A stretch of 64,000 nucleotides of DNA from Tremella fuciformis (lineage: Eukaryota; Basidiomycota; Tremellomycetes; Tremellales; Tremellaceae), in contig CP136490.1 of assembly GCA_032768795.1 (NCBI GenBank), forward strand, positions 248,001 to 312,000, in the 5' to 3' direction. Below are positions 54,806-64,000 of this stretch, piece by piece. How positions within the stretch are numbered: the first letter of the stretch is position 1; each line of letters begins with the position of its first letter. The position numbers and the translations under genes are program-made. The notes beneath the pieces were generated by a model. The model did no database searches, was not told the origin of the DNA, and worked only from the letters and a program-made list of their open reading frames with translations.

Positions 54806-56620
54806 CTAGTCGTCCTCGGGCTGGGGGGCGAAGCAGGCGGATGCATAAGGGATGACCGTCGGCGGTAGTCGGGGCGGCGGGGGGTCGGGCAGGGGTCGTA
54901 TTTGGGGAGCAGGGGCAAGAGCGGGACGGGGGAGGAGCCGGGTGACGTGAGGTCGTTTGGCGGACAGGTAGGGCCAGTCAAAACGGGACAAGGCGTCAGC
55001 GACATCATTCTCAGCTGTGGGGACCCAGTCAGGGAGGATGGTGAGGTGAAGCTCCAGGGCAAGCGTGGCTATCGCGCGGATGAGCGCCATGGTGGCGCGC
55101 TGGGCACAGCGGCCAGACCGGAGCGAGGCAACGAGGGCGGCGTTGTCGATCTTGCACATGATCTCAGTCCCCTGCAGCCGTGGGCCCCATAGCCGGAGAG
55201 CTTCAAGCAAAGCCAGTGTCTCCAGGAAGAGGATGTCCTTGCCCGCGTGCCCCTTTGGGACTTCCGACGACATCGCCGCTATACATGCTTCCCGAGGGCC
55301 TAGGTGGGCACCCAGGCCGCGCGTCGTGGCAGCGTCCGACCAGATCTCAGCACGCGGCTTGTCGACTGGGATGATGGTGACTCCGTCCCAGCGGTCCAAG
55401 ATGTGTCGCCACCACCGGAGTTCGTCCCCAAGCGCGCCTGACGTGGAACGGCTTGCGCCGTCACGCTCGGAGGCATTGGCGGCGTCATAGATGCGGCGCA
55501 GGAAGACGCGGCCAGTTGGGCAGACTCGCGAGACGAAGTTGAGGTATCCGGCGAGGGCTTGCAGCTCATTGGGCCGTGCTCGCGGGCGCGCAAGGATGTC
55601 GTCCAGCTGGTAGCGGAGCTTGGCCAGCTTAGCCAATGAGAGCCATGCCATGCCGGAGCTGCTGTTCACCATGATCCCCAGGATTTCCAGCTCGTCGGCT
55701 GTGCAAGATTTTGACTGCGACACAGCAATCCCCAAGGCGGTGCAGACCGCGTTGAAGAATTCAAGGACCGCGGAGCCGGATCCCGCGTCGCAGGCGCCGA
55801 AAGAGTCGTCCAGGTAGTGCGTGAGATCCAGGCCAAACGACTCCAGTATCCAGTGCAGAGCTTCGGCGAACAGGTTGAAGAGGAAAGGGGATGACCGACC
55901 GCCGAAATTGAGGGTGCCATCCATGTAAACACTCGAGTCAAAGGAGAAACCGAGGAGGCGGGCGTCCGCAAGGGCGACGCAGACGTGGAAGAAGGCGTCG
56001 GTGAGGTCGGCCTTCCAGAGGGTGACCGGCGATCGCGCCGCCCTGATGCGAGAGAACAGGTGGTCCAGGGAATCGTAGCGGAGCGTGACAAGCTCCCTGG
56101 CGATGCCTGCGTTCACCGACGTAGTATCGGAGCCTCGCCGGGGCCAAGAAAGATCGTTGATCGTGCGGCGCTTCCCATTGGCCTTCGGGACCGTCCCGAT
56201 TGGTGACACCACCAGGTTCTCGGTAAGCGGGGGCTGAACTAGCAAGGAGCGGCCGAGGCGGACGCGCTCCGCTACAGTCTCACGTACGTGAGCGGCTCCT
56301 TCGGCATCCAGCGGGTGATTGCGAACGCGTGCGGCCGGGCGGCCTTGGGTGCGGAGTGGGCCGTCGTATCCGAGCTTGGCCCCGTGGCGAATGATCCCGA
56401 GGAGGTTGGCTACAAGGGGGCGGTCCGGGTATCCGTCGAGTAGTGCCTCCCATGCCTCTGCCTTCAGAGGGCAGGGTGCCGCCGGTTGATCAGACGGGTC
56501 AAAGACGGGGTAGGCGCAGTGGGTATTAGGGCGGGGTGGTGGGTGTCGGGGCGGGGCGGTCAGGCCCGCCCTTGTGGCAAGGTGGGACAGGTGGAGAATT
56601 ATATCTACACCGGTCAGCAT
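54806..56620 (-). CDS. Reverse transcriptase-RNase H of the Ngaro element
   Basis: 604 residues. RT: LVVSPIGTVPKANGKRRTIN, WKADLTDAFFHVCVA (catalytic D in LTDAF), FLFNLFAEALHWILE and the active-site box HYLDDSFGA. Then a DIRS-type thumb (NELQALAGYLNFVSRVCPTG). RNase H: EIWSDAATTRGLGAHLG, FLETLALLEALRLWG, KIDNAALVASLRSGR and ENDVADALSRFDW. No DNA methyltransferase domain follows, which argues for Ngaro rather than DIRS1/PAT. The first ATG may not be the true start: a Pro/Ala-rich repeat upstream (56614-56811) is open in another frame. Confidence 0.93.
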   Translation of the reverse strand: MLTGVDIILHLSHLATRAGLTAPPRHPPPRPNTHCAYPVFDPSDQPAAPCPLKAEAWEALLDGYPDRPLVANLLGIIRHGAKLGYDGPLRTQGRPAARVRNHPLDAEGAAHVRETVAERVRLGRSLLVQPPLTENLVVSPIGTVPKANGKRRTINDLSWPRRGSDTTSVNAGIARELVTLRYDSLDHLFSRIRAARSPVTLWKADLTDAFFHVCVALADARLLGFSFDSSVYMDGTLNFGGRSSPFLFNLFAEALHWILESFGLDLTHYLDDSFGACDAGSGSAVLEFFNAVCTALGIAVSQSKSCTADELEILGIMVNSSSGMAWLSLAKLAKLRYQLDDILARPRARPNELQALAGYLNFVSRVCPTGRVFLRRIYDAANASERDGASRSTSGALGDELRWWRHILDRWDGVTIIPVDKPRAEIWSDAATTRGLGAHLGPREACIAAMSSEVPKGHAGKDILFLETLALLEALRLWGPRLQGTEIMCKIDNAALVASLRSGRCAQRATMALIRAIATLALELHLTILPDWVPTAENDVADALSRFDWPYLSAKRPHVTRLLPRPALAPAPQIRPLPDPPPPRLPPTVIPYASACFAPQPEDD

Positions 56621-56629
56621 CTGGTCCAG

Positions 56630-56760
56630 CCAGGCTGAGGTGCGGCAGCGGCGGGCAAGCCCGGCTGGGGTGCAGCGGCGGGCGAGCCCGGCTGAGGTGC
56701 AGCGGCGGGCGAGCCCGGCTGGGAGGGTTGGCGCGGCGGGACTAGCCCGGCTGGTGGTGC
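56630..56760 (-). repeat. Short tandem repeats between Ngaro gag and RT
   Basis: Degenerate GC-rich units of about 30 bp (plus strand ggctgaggtgcagcggcggg) repeated four to five times. One minus frame reads AAPQPGSP repeats. Possibly a linker or recoding spacer between gag and pol. Confidence 0.7.
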
Positions 56761-56922
56761 AGCGGACAGGCGGGAGGTAGCCTCCCGGCTGTGCTGTGCA
56801 GCGGAGGGCACAGCCCTGCTGAATGCGGCGGATCCGAGGATGCCGAAGGTGGACGCAGAGGGTGGACCCTGCTCACCTGAGGATGAACCGAAACTGCCGC
56901 AACTCTGTACATGGGCGAGATC

Positions 56923-58092
56923 CTAGTCGGATCTGCCCTTCGGACAATCGCGAATGACGTGAGGGCCTTGGCAACGCTTGCAGACGTGTCGGTAGCCGTT
57001 GGGGCACGGGGTGGTGGTGCAAACACCCGCGTTCCAGTTGACGCATGCCCGGCCGCGGTTGCTCGAGGAGGGCAGCGAAGACGGGCCCGCGATTGTGGAC
57101 GGCGGGCCCGACAGGCCCTTGGTCGGCGCGGTGTTGGCACGGGTTGCCGCGGGCTGCTTACGGATGCCGATCGTGCCCCAAGCGTCACCGTCGTAGTTCT
57201 TGTACCACAAGCCGCAGGTGAAGCCGTCTTTCCGCTCGTTCGAGACGGTCAGGTGGTAGGACATGACCGATTCCCATGTGAAGTTCTCGGCGTGCTCGAG
57301 GATCCAGGTCGCGTGGCTCAGGAGGGCGGAGTGCGCGTCGGCGACAGACCTGGCGTCGAAGGCGGCCATGCCGTGTAGCAGGAGGTCGGAGTAAATGCCC
57401 CAGGCCACTGCAAAGGCAGCTGGTTTGGGGATCCCGCGCACGAACTTTGCCAGGACGGCGGCTTGATCCGCCACCTTCTTCTTCGTAACGGTGACGCCGT
57501 TGACCTCAAATGTGTCGTCGTCCTCTCCTTGCCGAGTCGCTAACGCCGAGCCAACGGGGAGAAGTAGGGGAAGCTTCTCGGGTGCCATCGTTCCAGCCAT
57601 AGCCTCGCCCCGGAGCTTCTCGTCGATGTATCCATAGCGGCGGGAGATGGGCGGACACTCACCGTGCTGCCCGCGTAAGGGTGCTGGGTCCGCGGCAAGC
57701 TCGCTGGCCCTGTTGACTGCCGGGGCGGATGGCAGGCCGGGGTTGTCGAGGCGGGCGATCAGAGCGTCGAGCTTGGACCCTAGGTCGTCGACCTTGGCAG
57801 AAATCAACTCGACGTGATCGTCCGTGGCCGCCATGGTAGCCGTGACGTGGGACAGGCTTTGGTGCAGTTGTCCTGTCAGCACCGGCGCGTCTGCATCGCG
57901 GGGTAGGTCGAAGTGGACTGAGCGATCGGCCGCTGCCGGGGCACGGGCCCCAGGCGAGGATGCTGCCTCCTGCTCCTGTTGCAGGCGTCGAGCCTCCGCA
58001 TTGCGTCGGCGCGTCGCGGCTGCCCTCTGGCCAGGGGTGAGGCCGGGAGTGAGAACGGGAGCTGCGCTCCGTCGTCCGCGAGCGGCCGGCAT
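56923..58092 (-). CDS. Gag-like protein of the Ngaro element
   Basis: 389 residues. N-terminus basic (RSAAPVLTPGLTPGQRAAA), a short coiled-coil-like stretch (DDHVELISAKVDDLGSKLDA), a conserved middle (KVADQAAVLAKFVRGIPKPA ... TWILEHAENFTWESVMSYHL) typical of fungal DIRS-order gag, and two cysteine clusters at the end: CVNWNAGVCTTTPCPNGYRH (CCCH-like) and CKRCQGPHVIRDC (C-x2-C-x3-H-x4-C, one residue short of a retroviral knuckle). Packages the element RNA. Confidence 0.85.
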   Translation of the reverse strand: MPAARGRRSAAPVLTPGLTPGQRAAATRRRNAEARRLQQEQEAASSPGARAPAAADRSVHFDLPRDADAPVLTGQLHQSLSHVTATMAATDDHVELISAKVDDLGSKLDALIARLDNPGLPSAPAVNRASELAADPAPLRGQHGECPPISRRYGYIDEKLRGEAMAGTMAPEKLPLLLPVGSALATRQGEDDDTFEVNGVTVTKKKVADQAAVLAKFVRGIPKPAAFAVAWGIYSDLLLHGMAAFDARSVADAHSALLSHATWILEHAENFTWESVMSYHLTVSNERKDGFTCGLWYKNYDGDAWGTIGIRKQPAATRANTAPTKGLSGPPSTIAGPSSLPSSSNRGRACVNWNAGVCTTTPCPNGYRHVCKRCQGPHVIRDCPKGRSD

Positions 58093-58231
58093 GAGGGTGG
58101 TGGGGTTTGCAAGTCAGCGTTGAATAGGACCAACGGGTGACGCTCGTTTAGAGCGGCTGTTGTATTCAGGCTCGCCGCTCTCCCACTCACGCGCAGTCCC
58201 TCTGGTGCTCCTAGCCCTTCCCGGGGGCTCC

Positions 58232-58354
58232 TCGATCGACGATGGCGACAACGGCTGAAGACGCTGGTGCGGGCGGTTGCGTGCAGAGACGGTTGAGACG
58301 GTCTCAACCTCGCTCGGTGCCCTCAAGTCACTCCTGCATCACGTGACCGCCCAA
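58232..58354 (-). repeat. Ngaro repeat A1
   Basis: 5' end of the element, begins TTGGGCGGTCACGTGATGCA on the minus strand. Identical to A2. Confidence 0.92.
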
Positions 58355-58455
58355 TCTCATGGAGTGCGGAGATGTTTTTTCCGCGACGCACATCAAGAGA
58401 CGCATCGACAGGGATTGACTCCCTTGCACGCTGGAGCTCCGTTTCAGCCCGTTCT

Positions 58456-58746
58456 TGTTACAAGACGGCGATCAATGCCCTTGACACTCGACTGGCCGGT
58501 CACTTTTGTTTAACAGATTAAAAGTCCCAAGTCTCCGCCTTGGGCGTGGCAGACGAAGGCGCAGGTTACAGGCGCGGGTTCAATCCTCACACCCGCATGA
58601 ATGCCGCCTGCAGGGGGAGGCGCACGGTGTTGAACACGTGGCTTTCCGGGTTCCGAGAGTATCAACGGGCATCTCTCGAGGGGGAGTGTTACAAGACGGC
58701 GATCAATGCCCTTGACACTCGACTGGCCGGTCACTTTTGTTTAACA
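58456..58746 (+). mobile_element. 291-bp mini LTR element, partner of the copia element
   Basis: Two identical 60-bp LTRs (58456-58515 and 58687-58746; TGTTAC...TTAACA) and 171 bp between them. The base sequence right after the left LTR, GATTAAAAGTCCCA, is the same 14-base primer-binding site as in the copia element. The tract before the right LTR (TCGAGGGGGAG) is identical to the copia polypurine tract. No coding capacity. It is a TRIM, very small even for that class. Flanks share only one T, not a 5-bp duplication. Confidence 0.88.
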
Positions 58747-58845
58747 TGGCTTGTTTGCGAGATACGGGTAGTCCTGCTCCTCCGAATGGGCCGGTTGGCC
58801 GCTCGAAGAATCCGGTAAGTTGGTAGATTGAGTGGCCGAGGCCAT

Positions 58846-60360
58846 ATCTGTTGTTCGTTAAGTAAGAGACCTGAGGCGTGGCGGTTCAGGAAAAAGCAAA
58901 AACAGTGAGATCTGTTTGGTGGCAAAAACGCTCAAGGGGACGCTTGGAAGAGCTTTTATACCTTCGAAGTGTCGCCCAGAGCTGACCCCACGAAATCTCA
59001 CAGGATGACCGTTGTATTGACATTGTAACAGGCTTCGCAGCGCCTTTGTCGGCTGGATAGATTAACCTACGTCACGAAAGGCCTCGAACTACCTGTGATA
59101 TCATAGCTCTCCCAGGCTACCATGCTCGCTGCCGGGACACGCTGATGAGTTCGTGAGGGCGCGAGTCGGGGGCCTTTAGGTCGGTTGCGAATCAGATAGG
59201 ACTTGCTCGCTTGAGTAAGGGTCTTCCAGGCCTAGACTGTCGACCTTTCAATTCGACGTATGATGACGTCTATGTAAACGGCCCGCTCGAGATCCAGGCC
59301 ATGCTCAAGGGACATGTTGTCAGTCTTTCAAGTCTGTATGCCCGCCACACCGCAACCGCCTTGAGCTCACAAATGTGCGCTGAGGCATGTATGCGCCTCA
59401 CGTCTGCCTCTCTGCTTCTGACTGATCGAGTTCAATGCAGGACGCACATCAGTCAGGTGCGGGGATAAGTGGGATGTCAAGGACCGTATCTTAACCCTTG
59501 ATGTACCGTCAAGCTGGCTTGCAAGGCAGACGATCCAAATCATCGTCGTGATACATATGTACTGATGATCATTTGCCAGCACCCTGAGGTAGCGGTAGAG
59601 CTCTATTCGTGGTGAGTCTCTCGAACATGGGGATAGTAGTCCTCTCGCGACGGTGAATGCTCATTTGATGGGCGAGTGAGTGTGAAGACCCTAGAGGGGC
59701 AAACGTCTCGTTACGAAGCGAGCATTCCGTGATAATAGGACCCTTCTTCGAGGCAACCGACAGGGGCAGTTCGGTAGCCCCCACTTGAACTTCAGCCCCT
59801 CTGCCGGTGACCGCGAGACAAGGGTGAGAATGTGGCCTGCGTTGGCCGATACGCGCAAATGATCAGTGCGGGACAAGGTACGGATGGGGAGGGAGGTGCC
59901 CGACGCGTGGGTAAGCAGGTTTTCAGATACACACTGTCGAGGGGTTCACGATTTGTAGATCAGGCCGTGGTCCGCCTTGCTCGGGAGGTACGAAAGTAAG
60001 GGGTGCGTCAGCTCGGCTGAGTCCATCACACGCGACGGCACCAGTGGGATCAAGCTGAGTCGTCAAATGAAGCATGGATCTACGCATTCTCGGCGACACC
60101 TGCGCGAGGGAGCCCCAAACAGACTCTGCGCTCTTAGTTACACTATCGATCCGTAGAACGGAGCAACTCATATGGTTAAGCGTGCATATGCAGTCCAGGT
60201 ACACAAGCAGAACATGAATTATATGCACATTGCGGAAAAGGATTGTTGAAAAACGGGGCAAGAAAGGGACTCTATCTGGCATACAGCTAGGACGAGGACG
60301 AACCGAGCGACATCTTGCAGGGCATTTCCTGCATGAAAGTTGACTTACGAGTCGTCTTGC
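58846..60360. other. 1.5-kb gene-poor stretch
   Basis: Promoter region of the split gene, followed by sequence with only short, unconvincing frames on both strands. No repeat or RNA gene recognised. Confidence 0.35.
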
Positions 60361-61165
60361 TTAATCGTTCCTGCCCGCGGTCAGCGAATTGAGCGTCTCT
60401 ATCACACCTTGTCGCTCGTTCCAGAGCTGATTCAAAAGAGTCGACTCCGCCTGAGCCGACATCGCGACCGTTACGAGTTCTTCTGCTAGCCTTCTTTTCT
60501 GTTTGTCATAGACATCGGAGAGCTCTTTCAACAACTTGCATTCCGAGTCGAGCGCTTTCAAGCTCTCTTGGAGATTGCGCTTCCACAGGTTACTGAGTGT
60601 CTGCTCTCTTGTCTGCGAAGGTTCGGTTGGAAGGATGAGTAGATCATCACCTACTTCCAACCACGCCTTGGAATGTACGTGTACAGGTATAGCCGTTGTA
60701 GGATGATGGCTCTTTCGAAAAGCTGACAACTTTTCTAGATGTCTCATCTTTGCCTCTTCTTCGAGGGCGCTATGCTTGAGGGCAAAGGTTTCGACTCCTG
60801 TTTGTGAATATCTTGCACGCCCTCGGTGTGTTTGCCGTTGGTCAAGGGAAAGAAGAAGGCGGGAGGCGGGAAAGGGGAGTGGGGGCGGAAGGGAACGCGG
60901 CAAAATAACTCATCCACTCACCTGTCTTATCGAGTCCGATACTGCTGGCTATCATACTCAACGCCCACAGGTCCCTATCGGTATCTTTCGCTTGGTCATT
61001 GGGAGTGATGCTCGCAGCTGAAGCTAGAGCCGAAACAGGGTCGCTGCCGAAAGATCGGGTAGCTGTAGGGAAGTGACTCCCTCCGGACGACGCGGTGCTG
61101 GCGTCTGGCTCCCCAGCAGTAATGTTAGAGTCCTTGAATGACTGAGGGCTCTTAGTGGTCGACAT
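60361..61165 (-). CDS. Hypothetical coiled-coil protein, two exons
   Basis: Start ATG 61165 (MSTTKSPQSFKDSNITAGEP), Ser/Thr-rich N-terminus, DRDLWALSMIASSIGLDKTG, a 126-nt intron about 60804-60930 that keeps phase, then charged helices (ALEEEAKMRHLEKLSAFRKS; WKRNLQESLKALDSECKLLK; ELSDVYDKQKRRLAEELVTV) and a C-terminus ending NSLTAGRND. About 220 residues, probably soluble. No known domain. The WALSMIASSIG block resembles WAMASAADIKG in the next gene, so the two could be diverged tandem copies. Confidence 0.5.
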
Positions 61166-62488
61166 GATGAGCCGACAGAATATCAGAGTAGGTGGATATA
61201 ATGGTGAATGAAATATGTCAGACAAGGCGACAAGCGTGCTCTTATACCGCCGCCCGAAGGTCAGCAGAGGCTTCAACATATGGAAGCACAGGCCTACGTA
61301 TCATCTCCTTTCAATATCGAGTCGAACGTATCTGGCATGCATCCCTTGTGCCTAAGCGAGGGCTTCACCAACTCAAAAGGTTTCGACGGCAGTGTTTGAC
61401 AGGACTCGGCTCTTGGGCTTCTGTTGTGGATCGCAGATGTGTGTTTTGGGGCTCAATGCCGCCGCTTCACAAAGGGAGTGATGGAAGGCATCGATCATTC
61501 CTTTGTGATCGCCAACCTAGTGATACGAGGTAGAGAGTTCTCGGTAGCCTATTTGCTCTCTCAGGGGAAACAAGGGAGAAATTAGGATTACCATCGAAGT
61601 GTCAAGGTATCAGCAGAGTGGGGCTCGATCCACGCAGCACAACGCTCAATGGGCCAACGAAGTTCCAATTCGTTCCTTCTCGACCACGCTAGGGAAGGGT
61701 CTTCCATACTTCAAAGGCAAGATGAGGCTTTCGGGATCTGGGTCTTGCGTCTGGATCACGGTGTGCGCTTGAGATATAGCGCCGACTGCTGGTGACCATT
61801 GCTTCCGGAGAGCAGACACCAACGGAAAATACGAATTCTCTGTTCATCCTGGGGGATATGATGGCAGAAAGGACCACTTCAGACTGGAGGAATGTTGCAC
61901 AAGAGCTTATAACGATATCACTATGAGCCGACTGCCTTCAAGTGAGAATCATTTGGTATTGGTGCGGGAGCGCACTCACACCCCATGGAATTGGATGGCA
62001 AAGTGGGGGCCGGCAACGGCTCGGGTTCGCCCTTACTTAGCTTCGCGTCATTCCTCAAGCTGCGCGTGGAGTCGCTCATGTAGCTTTTTCTTTCCGGCAG
62101 CTTGGCTTTTCACTCTTCCGAGTCAAGGTGAATCCAGCTTGCGCACTGTGGCATCATCAACCTTTCCCTGACCTGGATGACCCAGAAAGATCCCGTCAGA
62201 TCCGACCAAGTGTTGTCTCCTGCGTCTCTTTGCAGATCGCGCAGTAAACTCCATCGCGAGACGACCCCGAGGAATAGGGGAAAGATCGACTTTGCAAGTC
62301 GACACCGGAGATGAGCCTCGTCATGACGATCAATACAGCTCTCGGCGCTGGGCAAGACTAGCAGTCGTGGGATCATGAGTTGTGCATGCCGGTGATCATG
62401 AGGTTGAAATATGTACGTGCAGAACATGTCGGGCTATTATGTACCCCGGCAGCAGAAAAATATAATAAAGCCTGAAGGCGAGGAATGC
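61166..62488. other. 1.3-kb stretch without a supported gene
   Basis: Short frames only on both strands. Possibly contains a decayed relative of its neighbours, but I cannot show it. Confidence 0.3.
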
Positions 62489-63110
62489 TCACTCGGCTGT
62501 GTTGTTGGCATCAGCTCCAGAAGCCGCCGTATCGGCGCCAGGTGAGATGGTCTGATTGGCCGTCCCCTGGTCTTCAGGAACTGTCCCAGCTTGATTCCTT
62601 GTATGAATAAATAACAGCTCCTGGTACTTCTTGCCCCAGGATTCCCCTTGGCTGCTGTAAGGCGCATTGGTCCTTTCAGCATTTATTGCTTCATCTGATA
62701 GGTGTTGTTGGCAAAGATCCTTCATCCTGGAAAAAATATAAACGTCGTCAGATTTGTATCCCTCAGGCTTTTCCAAGAGGCCCATTGTGAGCCCGATGTT
62801 CAAGAGAGACTGAAACTTGTCGGGCTCGGTTGGCGGTGAACGGCTCGCCAGTCTCTGAGTCACTTCTTCCTCTTTATCGTAATTGCTTCGGACAAAGTCG
62901 ATATCTCCTCGAGTGAGCACTCACTAACAGCTGGGATTTTATGGGGGCCGGCTTATGATGCAGTAGAGTGGGGATTTGGCGGGACTGGCGCTTCAAGTGA
63001 TCGATACGGCAGAATGACTTACCTTTTATGTCCGCCGCCGACGCCATAGCCCACAGACTGGTTCGCTTGAGCTGAGCATCGGAAATCTCAGACTGGTTGG
63101 GACTTGTCAT
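62489..63110 (-). CDS. Hypothetical small protein, two or three exons
   Basis: Start ATG 63110 (MTSPNQSEISDAQLKRTSLW), AMASAADIKG across an intron of about 110 nt, then DIDFVRSNYDKEEEVTQRLA, LLNIGLTMGLLEKPEGYKSD, DVYIFSRMKDLCQQHLSDEA and an Ala/Gly/Asp/Thr-rich tail ending ADANNTAE. About 170 residues. Unknown family. The N-terminal layout (Ser/Gln-rich start, then a short LWA helix) is like the gene at 60361-61165. Confidence 0.45.
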
Positions 63111-64000
63111 TGCGCTAGCTAGGTATGTATGGACGGGTCTGAAGTTAAAATCTTCCAAGAATGTCTTGGGAGTACCAAGTGCTGAAGATCGACCTCGACC
63201 TATATGTACCTTGGCTCACATATTTCCATGGGGGTCACATACTGAAAGGGCTGCCAAGGTCTAGCAACCTCTTTTCTTCTTGTAGGAAGTCGTGTGGAGA
63301 CGAAGTCTAGACTTTCAAGCTTCGCAAGGTCAGTGCTACGTGTGTCAGTCGCGTCAGTATGACGTTGGCTTCGGTTCACCTGGAATGATGTATAACAAGG
63401 GAGGAGCAAGGATCTTGGATTGTGACTCTGGCGAGTGGGGCGGTTTGATTTGTAGATAGATGTCGCGCGGAAGGCCTTCATCGGAAATTTCTCTTGCTCA
63501 ACCACAACGAGGTCATTGTAGAGTAGTAGTACGACAACGGGATTGCTGCGGACAAGCTTCATGACCTCGTGTGCTCGCAGTGTACAAACGGGGCGAGACG
63601 AGAGTGTGCACTGCCATCCCTCTCCTCTCACGCCTCTTCTGAATACCAGCTCTCCTGCACACAGTCAAGCCCCACCGCGTGTCAATCAAGGGATGTAGAA
63701 GAAGGCCGCAAGTCATGGTTCTCCGTGGATTTACTTCGTTCGTTCAGGAGCAGCGCCGATGCCGAGGGCTCGTAGGAAGGTACTGTACGCACATGGGACG
63801 GATGAGTCGCGTTGGGTATTTCAACGCTTTCAAGGGCGTTGAAGTATGACCTAGTTATGTCAGATCGACCTCCCATGACGCAGTAGACTCGGCCACTGTC
63901 CTTCAGCTCGAGGAGCATACCGGATCAACCCCGAGCCCTTCTTGGGATACCAAGCTGTCATTAAGACGTAATAGTTGAATGTATGGGGATTGAAGTGTTG
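63111..64000. other. Right end of the window, uncertain coding
   Basis: A minus-strand frame from 63918 (MLLELKDSGRVYCVMGGRSD) and another near 63570 (VMKLVRSNPVVVLLLYNDLV) have some coding look and may be exons of one gene, but I could not join them with confidence. Confidence 0.25.

Larger units (their letters stand above)
53241..58354 (-). mobile_element. Ngaro-type tyrosine-recombinase (DIRS-order) retrotransposon, complete
   Basis: 5.1-kb element on the minus strand with gag, RT-RNase H and tyrosine recombinase in that order and no integrase, protease or methyltransferase. Ends are split direct repeats in the order A1 - genes - B1 - A2 - B2: A1 58232-58354 equals A2 53470-53592 (123 bp), B1 53590-53659 equals B2 53241-53310 (70 bp), all identical by eye. 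B1 and A2 overlap by TTG, the same three bases found at both outer ends. That is the expected footprint of a circular intermediate joined and integrated by the recombinase at a 3-bp core. No target duplication, as usual for this group. A 159-bp spacer (53311-53469) separates A2 from B2. Confidence 0.93.
52990..58845 (-). pseudogene. Small host gene split by a Ngaro element and by a copia-type mini element
   Basis: Three pieces of one minus-strand frame: 58747-58845 (33 codons from ATG 58845, MASATQSTNLPDSSSGQPAH), 58355-58455, and 52990-53240 with the stop at 52990-52992. Across the Ngaro element the frame continues exactly when the target is read with one TTG (...SALHEIEFDLSILCPDSG). The last piece is acidic and polar (EGDEAAEPAGSG...ADTDRDDRN). 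Across the 291-bp element the frame continues if one base is shared (AAGCC-A-GAACGG). The product would be about 150 residues, soluble, with no known domain. The stretch EIEFDLSILCPDSGT vaguely resembles EVGDDLLILPTEPSQT in the gene at 60361-61165. Confidence 0.55.

Noticed and set aside
58560..58605. tRNA-like gggttcaatcc inside the 291-bp element
   Set aside because: No cloverleaf can be drawn and the sequence lies within the internal part of an LTR element.
61611..61680. tRNA-like box (ggatcgagcccc on the minus strand)
   Set aside because: T-arm-like words only; no matching acceptor stem or anticodon arm.

Overview
The window is fungal nuclear DNA, most likely from a basidiomycete yeast or dimorphic fungus (a Tremellomycete-like genome is my best guess; this is inference). 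The reasons are: genes broken by many very short GT-AG introns (31-60 nt) with CTGAC/CTAAC-type branch sites, GC-rich coding DNA, a mitochondrial calcium uniporter, HID1, STRIPAK and penta-EF-hand orthologs, and a mix of Ty3/gypsy chromovirus, Ty1/copia and Ngaro-type tyrosine-recombinase retrotransposons.

Layout. 1-6.1 kb: tail of an unknown gene, a gluconolactonase/SMP-30 family gene, a sugar transporter with an apparent one-base frameshift, and a DHA2-type drug transporter. 6.4-24.4 kb: a small hypothetical gene, then an uncharacterised gene made of two related modules that is split by a Ty1/copia element (8470-23097, TSD TACCT). That copia element is itself split in its integrase domain by a full-length Ty3/gypsy chromovirus (11351-20256, TSD TCTTT). 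The chromovirus carries, antisense to its own genome, an intron-containing gene for a cysteine-cluster protein. 24.7-27.9 kb: RVB1 (Pontin) and the mitochondrial calcium uniporter. 28.0-29.25 kb: a 1.25-kb element with perfect 56-bp terminal inverted repeats, holding a 562-bp non-autonomous mini LTR element. 29.3-52.3 kb: dense housekeeping genes (lysine methyltransferase, HID1, tRNA-Thr, SH3 membrane protein, penta-EF-hand protein, SEC14, mitochondrial MetRS, LSM5, AhpC/TSA-like protein, STRIP/Far11, holocytochrome c synthase) plus two unknown genes. 53.2-58.8 kb: a complete Ngaro-type element (gag, RT-RNase H, tyrosine recombinase) with split direct repeats, and a 291-bp copia-type mini element, both sitting in one small host gene. 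58.8-64 kb: gene-poor, with two small hypothetical genes.

The strongest story is mobile DNA. The four LTR elements form two partner pairs. Copia and the 291-bp element share primer-binding site and polypurine tract. The chromovirus and the 562-bp element share LTR ends and a self-complementary primer-binding arrangement like that of Tf1 self-priming. The Ngaro element keeps a TTG core at both ends and at its internal repeat junction, so the uninterrupted target can be read directly. All coordinates of exons are my own splice calls made by eye, without alignment software.
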